Both the position numbers and the translations under genes were made by a program. Positions 1 to 8,814 of a stretch of 64,000 bases of DNA are shown here, in pieces (position 1 is the first letter of the stretch; each line of letters starts with the position of its first letter). The notes below the pieces were generated by a model. The model saw nothing but the letters and a program-made list of their open reading frames with translations, was not told the DNA's origin and did no database searches. The DNA is taken from NCBI RefSeq assembly GCF_001855385.1, contig NZ_MKIE01000002.1, positions 124,001 through 188,000 of the forward strand. Reading direction: 5' to 3'. The stretch comes from Andreesenia angusta. GTDB taxonomy: Bacteria; Bacillota; Clostridia; Tissierellales; Gottschalkiaceae.

Positions 1-164
1 TAATAAGCGTTCCGGCCATACAGTTCGGAATCACAGGCGATCACGCCATATTTATAGAGACGCAGTTTTTGCAGGACGAGAACGAGATAAAGGGGGATAT
101 CTTCCTGATACCGGAAGTGGACTCTTTTGAAAAATTACTTAGGACATTAGGAGTAGATATGTAA
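1..164 (+). CDS. cheC: CheC-family chemotaxis phosphatase, C-terminal end (partial)
   Basis: The window opens inside a reading frame whose last 53 residues include ITGDHAIFIET and GDIFLIPEVDSFEKLL, which resemble the C-terminus of CheC-type CheY-P phosphatases. The TAA stop shares bases with the ATG of the next gene (TAATG), so the pair is translationally coupled. CheC and CheD work together in Bacillus-type chemotaxis: CheC binds CheD and dephosphorylates CheY-P. The catalytic helices lie outside the window, so the assignment rests on the tail plus the cheD neighbour. Confidence 0.8.
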   Translation, partial: ISVPAIQFGITGDHAIFIETQFLQDENEIKGDIFLIPEVDSFEKLLRTLGVDM

Positions 165-646
165 TGGAAATGATAAAAGTTGGAATGGCGGACTACAAGG
201 CCACCAAATCACCAGGTGTCCTTATAACATTTGGGCTGGGCTCTTGCGTGGGGATAGCTCTCTATGACAAGTCCACAAAAGTGTCTGGGCTCGCACATGT
301 GATGTTGCCTTCTAGCAAGGAAATAAAGAACAATTCCAATAAGGCTAAGTTTGCGGATACCGGAATAGACGCACTTATAGACGAGATGGTCAAGCTAGGG
401 GCTCGCAAGAGCAACATAGTGGCCAAGATAGCAGGAGGAGCTCAGATGTTTTCGTTCTCGTCTCAGAACGACATGCTCAGGATTGGAGAGCGGAATGCAA
501 TAGCGTCTAAGGAGAAGCTTAAAGATCACAGAATCAGAATCCTTGCAGAAGACACAGGTGGGAACTTTGGAAGAACTATTGAACTAAACACTGAAACAGG
601 GGAGCTGCAAATAAAGACTATAGGACATGGAATAAAGGTCGTTTAA
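164..646 (+). CDS. cheD: Chemoreceptor glutamine deamidase CheD
   Basis: This 160-residue protein has the CheD signature: GLGSCVGIALYD with the catalytic Cys near residue 28, AHVMLP with the catalytic His near residue 45, then GGAQMF and IGERNA. CheD deamidates glutamines in methyl-accepting chemotaxis receptors in the cytoplasm and forms a feedback complex with CheC. Length is normal for the family. The ATG overlaps the cheC stop; AGGAG 10 bases upstream supports it over an ATG two codons further in. It belongs to the 3' end of a flagellar/chemotaxis operon. Confidence 0.95.
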   Translation: MEMIKVGMADYKATKSPGVLITFGLGSCVGIALYDKSTKVSGLAHVMLPSSKEIKNNSNKAKFADTGIDALIDEMVKLGARKSNIVAKIAGGAQMFSFSSQNDMLRIGERNAIASKEKLKDHRIRILAEDTGGNFGRTIELNTETGELQIKTIGHGIKVV

Positions 647-682
647 AAGCTGCAGCCCATCTCCTTTGAGGAGGGTTGAGAT

Positions 683-1423
683 ATGAAACTCGATGAAGTT
701 TGGATAAGATACAAGAAGACAAAAGACGAAGAACTCAAAAAAGAGCTTATAGTTGAATACCTTCCGCTTGTTAAGATAATTTCAGGGAGAATGTACAATT
801 TCTATGGGGGGAATATAGAATATGACGACCTCTTAGGGTATGGAGTGTTTGGGCTTATAGATGCCATAGACAAGTTTGAACTTAAGCGGGACCTCAAGTT
901 CGAGACATATGCGCAGATAAGGATAAGAGGGGCCATGATAGATAATCTCAGAAAGCTAGACTGGATTCCAAGGAGAATAAGAAAGAAAGCAAAGGACATG
1001 GAAGTCACGATAAGCAGGCTAGAGAACAAGTATGGAAGGTCCGTGACAAACGAAGAGATTGCAAAAGAGTTGGGACTGGATTTGAGGGAAGTGGAAAACA
1101 CTCTTTCCGAAATATCGGTTTCATCGGTTGTGTCTCTAGAGGATACGATTTCCCAAAGGGAGGACATGAGCTTCAGCAGCGAGGAAAAGACGCCGGAGCA
1201 GGTCCTAGAGGCAACTGAAGTGAAGAAAATACTTGCTCAGAACATAGACAAGCTTAGAGAGAAGGAAAAGCTAGTTATATCGATGTACTATTTTGATGAA
1301 CTCACATACAAGGAGATAGGAAGGGTTTTAGAACTTTCTGAGTCTAGAATATCTCAGATACACAGCAAAGCTATACTGAGTCTGAAGAACAGCCTGAACA
1401 AAGCTGGAGTTGACAAATACTAG
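683..1423 (+). CDS. fliA: Flagellar sigma factor, sigma-28 (FliA/SigD/WhiG type)
   Basis: A 246-residue sigma-70 family protein. Region 2 is near residues 25-95 (EYDDLLGYGVFGLIDAI, FETYAQIRIRGAMID, DWIPRRIRK), region 3 follows, and region 4 sits at the end (LTYKEIGRVLELSESRISQIHSKA). This is the FliA layout. It should direct RNA polymerase to late flagellar and chemotaxis promoters. GAGGAGGG upstream gives a strong ribosome site. Its place behind cheD and before a FapA-type gene is the usual clostridial order at the end of the fla/che operon. Confidence 0.95.
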   Translation: MKLDEVWIRYKKTKDEELKKELIVEYLPLVKIISGRMYNFYGGNIEYDDLLGYGVFGLIDAIDKFELKRDLKFETYAQIRIRGAMIDNLRKLDWIPRRIRKKAKDMEVTISRLENKYGRSVTNEEIAKELGLDLREVENTLSEISVSSVVSLEDTISQREDMSFSSEEKTPEQVLEATEVKKILAQNIDKLREKEKLVISMYYFDELTYKEIGRVLELSESRISQIHSKAILSLKNSLNKAGVDKY

Positions 1424-1446
1424 AGACAGAAGTGGAGGCGTTGGGA

Positions 1447-3243
1447 TTGGATATAAAAGAGATCGTACTAGAAGGAAAAGAAATAGATGAAATAATAGAC
1501 AGAGGGCTGCTTCAGATTTCTAAGTCTAGAGAAGAAGTCGAAATAGAGGTAATTGAAAAGGAAAAGAGCTTCTTTGGCAAGGTGAAGTCATACCAAGTGA
1601 AGATAAGCTATTCTGAGCAAGCAGAAGTAGAGCAGGAAGAGGAGAGCAGCAGAGAGTCCTTGGACTCGGAGCCGTCTTTTTACATAGACTACTTGGATGA
1701 CGGGGTTTATATGAGCTTTCTAGAGCAGGGGAAAAAGCTGGACCTTATGACCATATTTGAAATAATAAGCAAATATGGAATCAAAGACATCATATTTTCC
1801 GATGTAAAGAAGGGATTTTCTGAATATGGGAGCATACCGTTCAAAATAGCGCCTGCCCAAGAGAGGGAAGTGCCTGAGAACGGTTTTTTGACATATGCAA
1901 GTGCGGACAAGATGAACGGCTTCATAATACTGTTCGAGAACAGTGAAAAAAGTCCAAGCGAGATACTTGAAGAGATCAAAGAGGTGTTCAAGATAGGCGT
2001 TGACTACAGCAAGCTTGAAGAAGCTGTATCAGAAAAGATGTACAACAGGCCGGTGCTTGTAGCCGAAGGGATTAGGGCCGTGGACGGAAAAGACGGGTAT
2101 GTAGACTACAAGTTCAAAACAGAGTCTATGACCAATCCGAGAGTCAAAGAGGACGGAACTGTGGACTTCAAGGAGCTTGAGCTTTTCAACAATATAGAGG
2201 CCAACACTGTGATAGCGGAGCTGATACCTCCTGAAGAGGGGGAAGACGGCAAAGACGTCTTTGGAAACGTTGTGACTTTTAAAGCAGGGAAATTCGCCAG
2301 CTTCAAATACGGAAAAAACGTAGAAGAGATAGAAGGCGGCAAACTGCTTGTATCTAGAACTGACGGGCAGATAAAGCTAGAAGACGGAAAGATAAATATA
2401 TACGAGGTGTACGAAGTCAGAGGTAATGTAGACAACTCTGTAGGGAATATAGACTTCAAGGGAAGCGTCAAGATAAAGGGAAATATACTCACTGGGTTCA
2501 CCGTAAAGTGCAAGGGCGATCTCGAAGTGGAAGGTGTAATAGAGAGCGCAAATGTAGAGAGCGAAGGGAACATATTTATAAAGAAGGGCATACTCGGAAG
2601 CGACAGATGCGAGGTCAAGGCGAAGGGGAATATCTACTCTAGGTACATAGAGAGCGCCTATGTGTTTTCTGAAAAGCTGGTTGAGTCAGAGATGATGCTC
2701 CACAGCGAGATAGTGAGCAGAGGAGATGTAATTGCAAGCGGCAAGAAAGGCGTTATAATGGGCGGAAGGACAAGGGCCAAGAACGAAGTCAGAGCCAAGA
2801 GCATAGGTACGGTCATGGCGACGCCAACTTTTATAGAGGTAGGGGTGGACCCGTATATAAAGCAAGAGACCGACTTGCTGAAGAAAGGCATAGACAGCTT
2901 AGAGGCTGATATATACAAGCTTGAACAGGTGATATCACATCTCAAGGGAAGTTACGACAGGGGCATACTAGACGAGAAAAAGAGAGGTATGTATCTAAGC
3001 GCCATAGATACAAAGATAGATCTGGAAAAGAGGCTAGAAGAAGCCGTAGCCATGGCGGACAGAAATAACTATGAAAAGCAGGTCATAAGGGGAAGAGTTG
3101 TATTCGAGGACATTATACACCCAGGCGTCAGGATAACTATTGGCACAAGCATATACCAAATCGACGAAGACATAGCCCACAGCACAATATACAAAGACCA
3201 ATTCGACGGTGAGATAAAGATAGGACCTTTTATAGATAAATAG
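1447..3243 (+). CDS. FapA family (DUF342) protein with Jag-N-like N-terminus
   Basis: About 598 residues. The first ~55 residues resemble a Jag-N domain (VIEKEKSFFGKVKSYQV). The centre is a long FapA/DUF342 beta-helix rich in short repeats such as GNVDNSVGNIDFKGSVKIKG, and a coiled coil follows near residues 475-540. A GTG at 1432 is in frame, but GGAGG at 1434-1438 is correctly spaced (8 bases) for TTG 1447, so I use that. Clostridial flagellar operons commonly carry such a gene after fliA; its biochemical role is not established. The polymer-like fold suggests a scaffold, which is inference. Confidence 0.85.
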   Translation: MDIKEIVLEGKEIDEIIDRGLLQISKSREEVEIEVIEKEKSFFGKVKSYQVKISYSEQAEVEQEEESSRESLDSEPSFYIDYLDDGVYMSFLEQGKKLDLMTIFEIISKYGIKDIIFSDVKKGFSEYGSIPFKIAPAQEREVPENGFLTYASADKMNGFIILFENSEKSPSEILEEIKEVFKIGVDYSKLEEAVSEKMYNRPVLVAEGIRAVDGKDGYVDYKFKTESMTNPRVKEDGTVDFKELELFNNIEANTVIAELIPPEEGEDGKDVFGNVVTFKAGKFASFKYGKNVEEIEGGKLLVSRTDGQIKLEDGKINIYEVYEVRGNVDNSVGNIDFKGSVKIKGNILTGFTVKCKGDLEVEGVIESANVESEGNIFIKKGILGSDRCEVKAKGNIYSRYIESAYVFSEKLVESEMMLHSEIVSRGDVIASGKKGVIMGGRTRAKNEVRAKSIGTVMATPTFIEVGVDPYIKQETDLLKKGIDSLEADIYKLEQVISHLKGSYDRGILDEKKRGMYLSAIDTKIDLEKRLEEAVAMADRNNYEKQVIRGRVVFEDIIHPGVRITIGTSIYQIDEDIAHSTIYKDQFDGEIKIGPFIDK

Positions 3244-3254
3244 GAGGGATCGGG

Positions 3255-3602
3255 ATGGGACTTAGTCCAATAGACATGAAAGGGTTTATACCGAAGACCC
3301 AGGAGCTTTCCGAGGCTGAAAATCAAAGAAATATAAGAGACAAGAGCCAGCTTGTAGTACAGCAGAGCGAACAGGAAAAGAAAGTGGAGCGAGATATAAG
3401 GCAGGTCAACGACTCTGAAAATGCAGAGAAGGCCAGGATTCGCAAAGAGCCGGATGGAAAGCCGGGCAGTCGTGGAGACGGCGAAGAGAAATGCGAAGAC
3501 GGAGCTCAAAAAGCACCTGAGAAAAATAGCCTCGAAGGCTTGAACGTTTCAGTCAAGAGCGATAGAATATCGGTTGGAAGAAAAATAGATATGAAAGTGT
3601 AG
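3255..3602 (+). CDS. Hypothetical charged protein of the flagellar operon
   Basis: A 115-residue, highly charged, low-complexity protein with no transmembrane segment or known motif. It starts at ATG with TAGGAGGG just upstream, 11 bases after the preceding gene, so it is surely co-transcribed. The middle is rich in Glu, Lys and Arg and probably disordered; the last 20 residues (SVKSDRISVGRKIDMKV) look more ordered. I do not recognise a family. Its position between a FapA-type gene and a DUF6115-like gene suggests an accessory flagellar or cell-envelope role. Confidence 0.7.
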   Translation: MGLSPIDMKGFIPKTQELSEAENQRNIRDKSQLVVQQSEQEKKVERDIRQVNDSENAEKARIRKEPDGKPGSRGDGEEKCEDGAQKAPEKNSLEGLNVSVKSDRISVGRKIDMKV

Positions 3603-3612
3603 GTGAGGTATT

Positions 3613-3999
3613 TTGGACACTCTTTTCTTGATCATAGGGGCGGTTCTCGTTTTGATCTCGGTAATACTGATCGCCAAAGCAAAGTCCGGAAGCTCTGAGG
3701 CTGAGACTTTTGAGCAGGTTTTGAGAGAGGACATGGACTTAGAGCTAGATGTGGACTTAGACGATGAAGAGCTTAGGTTTATAGACGAGATTGCGGAGAG
3801 CGAATACGAAGTTGAGTATGAAGAAGAAGCAGAGGAGACTCCTGTAAAGCCCGAGCTTGAAAGGGGAACTCTTGACCACAGGGACACAGTTGCCATAATG
3901 TACAAGGCCGGGATTTCACCAAACGAGATAGCCAAGAAGCTCGAGATGGGAAAGCGGGAAGTAGAGATAATACTAAAAGTGAAGGGTCTTGTGAAATAA
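3613..3999 (+). CDS. DUF6115-like protein: N-terminal anchor, C-terminal HTH-like segment
   Basis: 128 residues from a TTG start; AGGTGAGG lies upstream. Residues 3-21 form a hydrophobic helix (LFLIIGAVLVLISVILIA). The middle, about residues 35-85, is strongly acidic. The end reads like a helix-turn-helix (AIMYKAGISPNEIAKKLEMGKREVEIIL). This layout matches small proteins at the end of clostridial flagellar operons (DUF6115, from memory). It would be membrane-bound with a cytoplasmic domain; function unknown. It is the last gene before the rpsB promoter. Confidence 0.8.
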   Translation: MDTLFLIIGAVLVLISVILIAKAKSGSSEAETFEQVLREDMDLELDVDLDDEELRFIDEIAESEYEVEYEEEAEETPVKPELERGTLDHRDTVAIMYKAGISPNEIAKKLEMGKREVEIILKVKGLVK

Positions 4000-4003
4000 T
4001 TTA

Positions 4004-4032
4004 TTGATTATATAATTGCGCTATGTTATACT
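4004..4032 (+). promoter_or_regulatory. sigma-A promoter for rpsB-tsf
   Basis: TTGATT (4004-4009), a 17-base spacer and TATACT (4027-4032) form a good vegetative promoter right after the flagellar operon. The -35 and following bases, TTGATTATATAA, recur exactly at the dxr promoter (8752). Confidence 0.8.
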
Positions 4033-4070
4033 ACTTAAGGTGAAACTACACACACTCTTTAATTCTCGAG

Positions 4071-4090
4071 GAGGTGCCGAAAGGTTCCTT
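4071..4090 (+). promoter_or_regulatory. Hairpin in the rpsB 5' leader
   Basis: The rpsB leader is about 100 bases long and purine rich. GAGGTGCC-GAAA-GGTTCCTT can fold into an eight-pair stem with one T-T mismatch and G-T pairs, capped by a GAAA loop. Several SD-like GGAG elements surround it. It could be an S2 autoregulatory site, but I cannot match it to a described leader. Confidence 0.3.
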
Positions 4091-4137
4091 GAGGAGAGGA
4101 TGAGGGTGGAGGAAAAACAAATGGAGGTGCTGTTAAA

Positions 4138-4857
4138 ATGGCAGTAATATCAATGAAAGGCCTACTAGAGGCAGGAGTACACTTTGGACACCAAACTAGA
4201 AGATGGAACCCAAAGATGGCAGAGTATATTTTTACAGAGAGAAACGGAATCTATATAATAGATCTTCAGAAGACTGTTGTAAAAGTAGAAGAAGCTTATA
4301 ATTTCGTAAGAGATGCAGTTCTTGACGGAGGAGAAGTTCTTTTCGTAGGAACTAAGAAGCAAGCTCAAGAGTCTATCGAAAACGAAGCAAAGAGATGTGG
4401 AATGCACTTCGTTAACCAAAGATGGCTTGGAGGAATGCTTACAAACTACAACACTATAAAGAAGAGAATAGACAGACTAGAAGAGCTTAACAAGATGGAA
4501 GAAGACGGAACTTTCGACGTACTTCCAAAGAAAGAAGTTATAAAGCTTAAGCACGAGAGAGACAAGCTTGAGAAATTCCTAGGCGGAATAAAGGAAATGA
4601 AGGGCGTACCTCAAGTTATGTTCGTTGTAGACCCTAGAAAAGAGAAGATAGCTGTAAGAGAAGCTAAAATACTTGGAATACCAGTTGTAGGAGTTGTAGA
4701 CACTAACTGTGATCCAGACGAAGTAGATCTTGTAATTCCAGGAAACGACGACGCTATAAGAGCCGTTAAGCTTCTAACTGAGACAATAGCTAATGCTGTT
4801 CTAGAAGGAAAGCAGAGCGTTGAAGAAGAAGTAGAAGAAGAGCAAATACAAGAGTAA
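4138..4857 (+). CDS. rpsB: 30S ribosomal protein S2
   Basis: 239 residues with the S2 signatures [22 protein letters not shown], cut here as [15 protein letters not shown], plus [10 protein letters not shown] and [14 protein letters not shown]2 assembles late on the 30S head/body junction with bS1. The tail is acidic ([11 protein letters not shown]). Codon use is more biased than in neighbouring genes, as expected for a highly expressed ribosomal gene. AAATGGAGGTG provides the ribosome site. It heads rpsB-tsf-pyrH-frr, the order conserved in most bacteria. Confidence 0.98.
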   Translation: MAVISMKGLLEAGVHFGHQTRRWNPKMAEYIFTERNGIYIIDLQKTVVKVEEAYNFVRDAVLDGGEVLFVGTKKQAQESIENEAKRCGMHFVNQRWLGGMLTNYNTIKKRIDRLEELNKMEEDGTFDVLPKKEVIKLKHERDKLEKFLGGIKEMKGVPQVMFVVDPRKEKIAVREAKILGIPVVGVVDTNCDPDEVDLVIPGNDDAIRAVKLLTETIANAVLEGKQSVEEEVEEEQIQE

Positions 4858-4865
4858 GTAAATTC

Positions 4866-4914
4866 GGGTAAGGGGCTGTAGGGAATATTCCCTTGCTACT
4901 CTTACCCTTTTATT
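4866..4914 (+). terminator. Intercistronic hairpin after rpsB
   Basis: GGGTAAG at 4866-4872 pairs with CTTACCC at 4901-4907, and an inner AGGGAAT/ATTCCCT pairs too, followed by TTTTATTT. It lies between rpsB and tsf, so it probably acts as a partial terminator or RNA-processing element that sets the S2 to EF-Ts ratio. Confidence 0.75.
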
Positions 4915-4965
4915 TAGTTTAAAGATCAGTTAAAATAAAGATAAAGACTACTAGGAGGAATTAGA

Positions 4966-5613
4966 ATGGCAATATCATCTGCTTTAATCAAAGAACTAAG
5001 AGAAGTATCGGGAGCTGGAATGCTTGACTGTAAAAAAGCTCTAGACGAGACTAACGGAGATATAGAAAAAGCAATAGACCTACTTAGAGAAAAAGGACTT
5101 TCTCAAGCGGCTAAGAAGTCTGGAAGAATAGCTTCTGAGGGAGTTGTAGAGGCTTACATCCACGGTGGAAGAATAGGAGTTATAGTTGAAGTCAACACAG
5201 AGACTGACTTCGTAGCTAAGAACGAAGACTTCAGAGCTTTCGTAAAAGACGTGGCTATGCAGATAGCTGCTGCAAACCCTAAGTATGTTTCAAGAGAAGA
5301 AGTTCAGCAAGACGATATAGAGAGAGAAAGAGAAGTTCTTACTCAACAAGCTCTAAACGAAGGAAAGCCAGCTAACATAGTGGAGAAAATGGTAGAGGGA
5401 AGAATAGACAAGTTCTACAAAGAGATATGCCTTCTAGAGCAGCCTTTCATAAAGGATCCAGACACTACTGTAGAAAAGCTTCTAGCTGAGAAGATAGCTA
5501 AGATAGGAGAAAATATCAAGATAAGAAGATTCACTAGATACGAAGTTGGTGAAGGAATAGAGAAAAAAGAAGAGAACTTTGCTGAAGAAGTTGCAAAGCA
5601 AATGAACGCTTAG
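4966..5613 (+). CDS. tsf: Translation elongation factor Ts
   Basis: 215 residues. The N-terminal UBA-like part has [20 protein letters not shown], with the [10 protein letters not shown] motif near residue 80. EF-Ts exchanges GDP for GTP on EF-Tu. The length matches short Gram-positive EF-Ts. CTAGGAGG precedes the ATG. It lies 108 bases after rpsB, separated by a hairpin, and codon use is highly biased like rpsB. Confidence 0.98.
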   Translation: MAISSALIKELREVSGAGMLDCKKALDETNGDIEKAIDLLREKGLSQAAKKSGRIASEGVVEAYIHGGRIGVIVEVNTETDFVAKNEDFRAFVKDVAMQIAAANPKYVSREEVQQDDIEREREVLTQQALNEGKPANIVEKMVEGRIDKFYKEICLLEQPFIKDPDTTVEKLLAEKIAKIGENIKIRRFTRYEVGEGIEKKEENFAEEVAKQMNA

Positions 5614-5626
5614 TTATAGCACTGTG

Positions 5627-5656
5627 AATGGAGGGCATTTTTATGTTCTCCATTTT
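5627..5656 (+). terminator. Possible weak terminator after tsf
   Basis: AATGGAG (5627-5633) pairs with CTCCATT (5648-5654), with an inner CAT/ATG pair and a short T run. The short tail suggests attenuation rather than full termination before pyrH. Confidence 0.5.
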
Positions 5657-5695
5657 AATAGATAGGTCAATAAAAAAATCACAGGAGTTGTTTTC

Positions 5696-6412
5696 ATGGA
5701 TAAACCTAAATTTAAGAGAGTAATACTGAAGTTAAGTGGGGAAGCATTAGCGGGGGATAAAGGATTTGGAATAGACGAAGAGACGGTAGACAATATAGCG
5801 AAAGAGATATCTAAAATAGGCGAGATGGATGTTCAGGTAGCTATAGTAGTAGGGGGAGGAAATTTCTGGAGAGGAAGAAGTGCTCAGAGAATGGACAGAG
5901 CTACATCTGACTACATAGGGATGCTAGGAACTACTATAAATGCACTTGCGCTTCAAGACGCACTTGAAAACATAGGAGTGGACACTAGAGTGCAGACTGC
6001 GATAGGGATGCAGGAAGTGGCGGAGCCTTATATAAGGAGAAAAGCCATAAGACATCTGCAAAAAGGCAGAGTTGTTATATTTGCCGCAGGATCTGGAAAT
6101 CCTTACTTCTCTACAGATACCACTGCCGCGCTTAGAGCCGCTGAGATAGAGGCTGAAGTGATACTTCTAGCGAAAAAAGGAGTGGACGGAGTTTACGATT
6201 CAGATCCAAAGATAAATCCTTCTGCAAAAAAATTCGAAAGTTTGAGATATATAGACATATTGAACAGAGGACTTGGTATAATGGACTCTACAGCTACATC
6301 TCTATGTATGGACAACAGCATACCACTGATAGTATTCGGCATAGACGATCCTGAAAACATAGTGAGAGTTGTGACTGGAGAACAAATAGGAACAGATGTC
6401 AAGGGGGTTTAA
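5696..6412 (+). CDS. pyrH: UMP kinase
   Basis: 238 residues of the amino-acid-kinase fold. Visible motifs are KLSGEALAG (phosphate loop), [10 protein letters not shown], and [21 protein letters not shown] followed by [10 protein letters not shown]. It phosphorylates UMP to UDP in the cytoplasm and is allosterically controlled by GTP and UTP in other bacteria. CAGGAG lies nine bases before the ATG. Two bases separate its stop from frr, so the two are coupled. Confidence 0.98.
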   Translation: MDKPKFKRVILKLSGEALAGDKGFGIDEETVDNIAKEISKIGEMDVQVAIVVGGGNFWRGRSAQRMDRATSDYIGMLGTTINALALQDALENIGVDTRVQTAIGMQEVAEPYIRRKAIRHLQKGRVVIFAAGSGNPYFSTDTTAALRAAEIEAEVILLAKKGVDGVYDSDPKINPSAKKFESLRYIDILNRGLGIMDSTATSLCMDNSIPLIVFGIDDPENIVRVVTGEQIGTDVKGV

Positions 6413-6414
6413 AT

Positions 6415-6972
6415 ATGAACTTAGAGATACATCAAAACACAGAAGATAAAATGAGCAAGACTATATCGGCTTACAAAGAAGAGTTAGGCAGCATAAGAGC
6501 TGGAAGGGCGAACCCTTCACTGCTAGACAGAATATCTATAGACTACTATGGAGCGATTACGCCGCTTAACCAGCTGGCGAACGTATCTGCACCAGAGCCT
6601 AGACTGCTTGTGATACAGCCTTATGATGCAAGCACTATAGCTGCAATCGAGAAGGTAATACAGGCTTCAGACCTAGGGCTTAACCCGTCAAACGACGGAA
6701 AGATAATAAGGCTTGCCATCCCTCAGCTTACAGAGGAGAGAAGGAAAGAGCTTATAAAGGTTGTAAAGAAAGCGGCTGAAAATGCCAAGGTAGTCATCAG
6801 AAACCAGAGAAGAGATGCAAACGACGCCATAAAGAAGATGCTCAAAGACGGAGAGCTTACTGAGGACGATGTGAAGGCTGCAGAAGCCAAAGTCCAGGAG
6901 ATAACAGACAAGAAAGTGTCTGAAATAGATAAGCTAACTGAAGAAAAAGAGAAGGAACTTCTAGAGGTGTAG
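6415..6972 (+). CDS. frr: Ribosome recycling factor
   Basis: 185 residues, the usual length. Signatures include GSIRAGRANPSLLD, DYYGAITPLNQLANV and IPQLTEERRKELIK, with the charged helical C-terminus. RRF splits post-termination ribosomes together with EF-G. The start is two bases past the pyrH stop, preceded by AAGGGGG. It completes the rpsB-tsf-pyrH-frr set. Confidence 0.98.
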   Translation: MNLEIHQNTEDKMSKTISAYKEELGSIRAGRANPSLLDRISIDYYGAITPLNQLANVSAPEPRLLVIQPYDASTIAAIEKVIQASDLGLNPSNDGKIIRLAIPQLTEERRKELIKVVKKAAENAKVVIRNQRRDANDAIKKMLKDGELTEDDVKAAEAKVQEITDKKVSEIDKLTEEKEKELLEV

Positions 6973-6973
6973 T

Positions 6974-7171
6974 TTGAGACTTCATGGATTTGACGTGCTT
7001 GGGTTCCGCCTAGATGAAGGGCTTGAAGTTATCGGCGGGAGTACGCCCAAGGATATTAAAATAGTGGAAACATTCTCTCCAAAGCATAGGGAAGAAAACT
7101 CTGGAGAGCCCAGAATACTGAGGGTTTTGGAGAGTGATAAAAGCATAGAATTGACTGTAGGTTACTTTTAA
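6974..7171 (+). CDS. Hypothetical 65-residue protein between frr and uppS
   Basis: A short reading frame starting at TTG one base after the frr stop, with AGAGGTG as ribosome site, and ending in a strong terminator. The protein (GFDVLGFRLDEGLEVI near the start, ILRVLESDKSIELTVGYF at the end) has no helix long enough to cross a membrane and no motif I know. Tight spacing and the terminator at its stop argue that it is a translated last gene of the frr transcript. Confidence 0.6.
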   Translation: MRLHGFDVLGFRLDEGLEVIGGSTPKDIKIVETFSPKHREENSGEPRILRVLESDKSIELTVGYF

Positions 7172-7201
7172 CCCCTTCCTCCAGAAGGGGTTCTTTTATT
7201 T
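7170..7201 (+). terminator. Terminator of the rpsB-frr transcript
   Basis: AACCCCTTC pairs with GAAGGGGTT across a short loop, followed by CTTTTATTT. The hairpin starts on the stop codon of the 65-residue gene. uppS has its ribosome site a few bases later, so some read-through is likely to feed it. Confidence 0.85.
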
Positions 7202-7219
7202 CAACAGGAGGTGGGTGTT

Positions 7220-7948
7220 TTGGCAAAACCCTCTATAAAGATAGACACGGAAAAACTGCCCGAGCATATAGCTATTATAATGGATGGAAACGGAAGATGG
7301 GCAAAAAAGAGGTTTCTTCCCAGGACAGCGGGGCATAAAGTAGGAGTTGAAAGGGTCAGAGACGCTATAAAGGCAGTTGATGAACTTGGGATAAAATACC
7401 TCACGCTTTACGCTTTTTCGACTGAAAACTGGAAGAGGCCACAAGATGAAGTCCAAATGCTTATGAAGCTCTTGGCAGAATACCTGAAGAAAGAGCTAGA
7501 CGAGCTTCATAGAAACGGAGTCAGAATAAGAGTGTTGGGGAGCCTGGATGAAATACCTGAGAAGGTGAGAACTGAAATCCTGAATTCCATGGAGAAGACA
7601 AAAGACAACGACAATATAGTCTTGAACATAGCTCTTAACTACGGGTCGAGGCAGGAGATTGTACGCGGCATAAGAGAGTTCGCAAGTGAGGTGCTAGAGG
7701 GAAAGAGAGATTTAGACAGCCTCGACGAAGAGAGCTTTAAGGACTACCTCTACACTGGAAGCCAGCCGGACCCTGATATGGTTATAAGGACAAGTGGGGA
7801 AGAGAGGATAAGCAATTTTCTGCTCTACCAGATAGCTTATAGCGAACTTATTTTCACAGACACGCTCTGGCCCGACTTCAAGAAAGAGAATCTGCACGAG
7901 GCCATAGCAGAGTTCCAAAAAAGAAAAAGAAGATTTGGAGGAATTTAA
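7220..7948 (+). CDS. uppS: Undecaprenyl diphosphate synthase (cis-prenyltransferase)
   Basis: About 242 residues. IIMDGNGRWAKKR carries the catalytic Asp; LYAFSTENWKRP and RISNFLLYQIAYSEL are family motifs. The enzyme condenses eight isopentenyl diphosphates onto farnesyl diphosphate to give the C55 carrier lipid for peptidoglycan. A GTG at 7211 overlaps the AGGAGG sequence; TTG 7220 is spaced eight bases from it and is the better start. It is followed by cdsA and the MEP genes dxr and ispG, so isoprenoid supply and use are clustered. Confidence 0.97.
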   Translation: MAKPSIKIDTEKLPEHIAIIMDGNGRWAKKRFLPRTAGHKVGVERVRDAIKAVDELGIKYLTLYAFSTENWKRPQDEVQMLMKLLAEYLKKELDELHRNGVRIRVLGSLDEIPEKVRTEILNSMEKTKDNDNIVLNIALNYGSRQEIVRGIREFASEVLEGKRDLDSLDEESFKDYLYTGSQPDPDMVIRTSGEERISNFLLYQIAYSELIFTDTLWPDFKKENLHEAIAEFQKRKRRFGGI

Positions 7949-7952
7949 CGCT

Positions 7953-8729
7953 ATGAAGACTAGGATAATTTCAGGACTTATTGGATTGGCAATACTGCTT
8001 GTGGTGCTTTATAGCGGAGGAATGGTTTTCAAAGGCACAATACTGGCAATCACGCTTGTGGGGCTCTATGAGTACCACAGGGCGATTGAAGGCTTAAAAG
8101 ACAAGTACATAGTGTCGTATATGAACTATTTGTTCGCGATTGCACTTTTCTTCAAAGATATACTTGGGATGGAGGATTATCTGGGGGAGATTCTCTTTCT
8201 CTACGCCATAGCTGTAGCTATGCATATGGTTCTCAAAAGAGACACTACGCTTAAAGACGTCAGCTACTCTATGTTCGGGGGGATATACGTGGCTTTCTTC
8301 CTTTCGCATCTATACAGCTTCGAGGGGAGCATGCTGATATGGCTTATATTCATAGTGGCGTGGATGACAGACACTTTTGCGTATTTCACAGGCATGTTTT
8401 TCGGAAAGCACAAGCTCTGCCCTCACCTAAGCCCTAAAAAGACAGTGGAAGGAGCTTTAGGCGGAGTAGTAGGAGCTGCAGTATCGGCTGTCGTGTTTTC
8501 GCTGTACTTTAAGGTAAACGGGGTGTTCCTCATAGGGATTATGGCTGTATTCGGCTCGGTAATCTCGCAGGTAGGAGACCTTACGGCCTCTAGGATAAAG
8601 AGGATAGCGGGGATAAAGGACTACGGAAATCTCATGCCGGGCCACGGCGGGGTGCTAGATAGGTTTGACAGCATAATATTCGCATCACCCTTCATATACT
8701 ACAGCTTGAAGCTCTTTGGGCTTATGTAG
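7953..8729 (+). CDS. cdsA: Phosphatidate cytidylyltransferase
   Basis: About 258 residues with seven or eight hydrophobic helices. The CDP-DAG synthase signature is at the end (SRIKRIAGIKDYGNLMPGHG then GGVLDRFDS), with SPKKTVEGALGG before it. It makes CDP-diacylglycerol from phosphatidate and CTP in the membrane. ATG 7953 follows TTGGAGG and lies four bases after uppS; an upstream TTG in frame overlaps that SD and is less likely. Confidence 0.97.
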   Translation: MKTRIISGLIGLAILLVVLYSGGMVFKGTILAITLVGLYEYHRAIEGLKDKYIVSYMNYLFAIALFFKDILGMEDYLGEILFLYAIAVAMHMVLKRDTTLKDVSYSMFGGIYVAFFLSHLYSFEGSMLIWLIFIVAWMTDTFAYFTGMFFGKHKLCPHLSPKKTVEGALGGVVGAAVSAVVFSLYFKVNGVFLIGIMAVFGSVISQVGDLTASRIKRIAGIKDYGNLMPGHGGVLDRFDSIIFASPFIYYSLKLFGLM

Positions 8730-8751
8730 GCTATTTGTAAGAACTTATAAA

Positions 8752-8780
8752 TTGATTATATAAAGTAGATGGGTTATGAT
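8752..8780 (+). promoter_or_regulatory. sigma-A promoter for dxr-rseP-ispG
   Basis: TTGATT (8752-8757), a 17-base spacer and TATGAT (8775-8780) sit in the 85-base gap after cdsA. The -10 covers the ATG at 8776, which rules that codon out as the dxr start. Confidence 0.75.
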
Positions 8781-8814
8781 TGTATTAAATACAGTTTTCA
8801 TTGGGAGTGAGAAT

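Noticed and set aside
802..1167. Long antisense frames over fliA and many other genes
   Set aside because: They mirror the codon bias of the real gene on the other strand, lack ribosome sites and contain Ser/Leu-rich nonsense typical of shadows.
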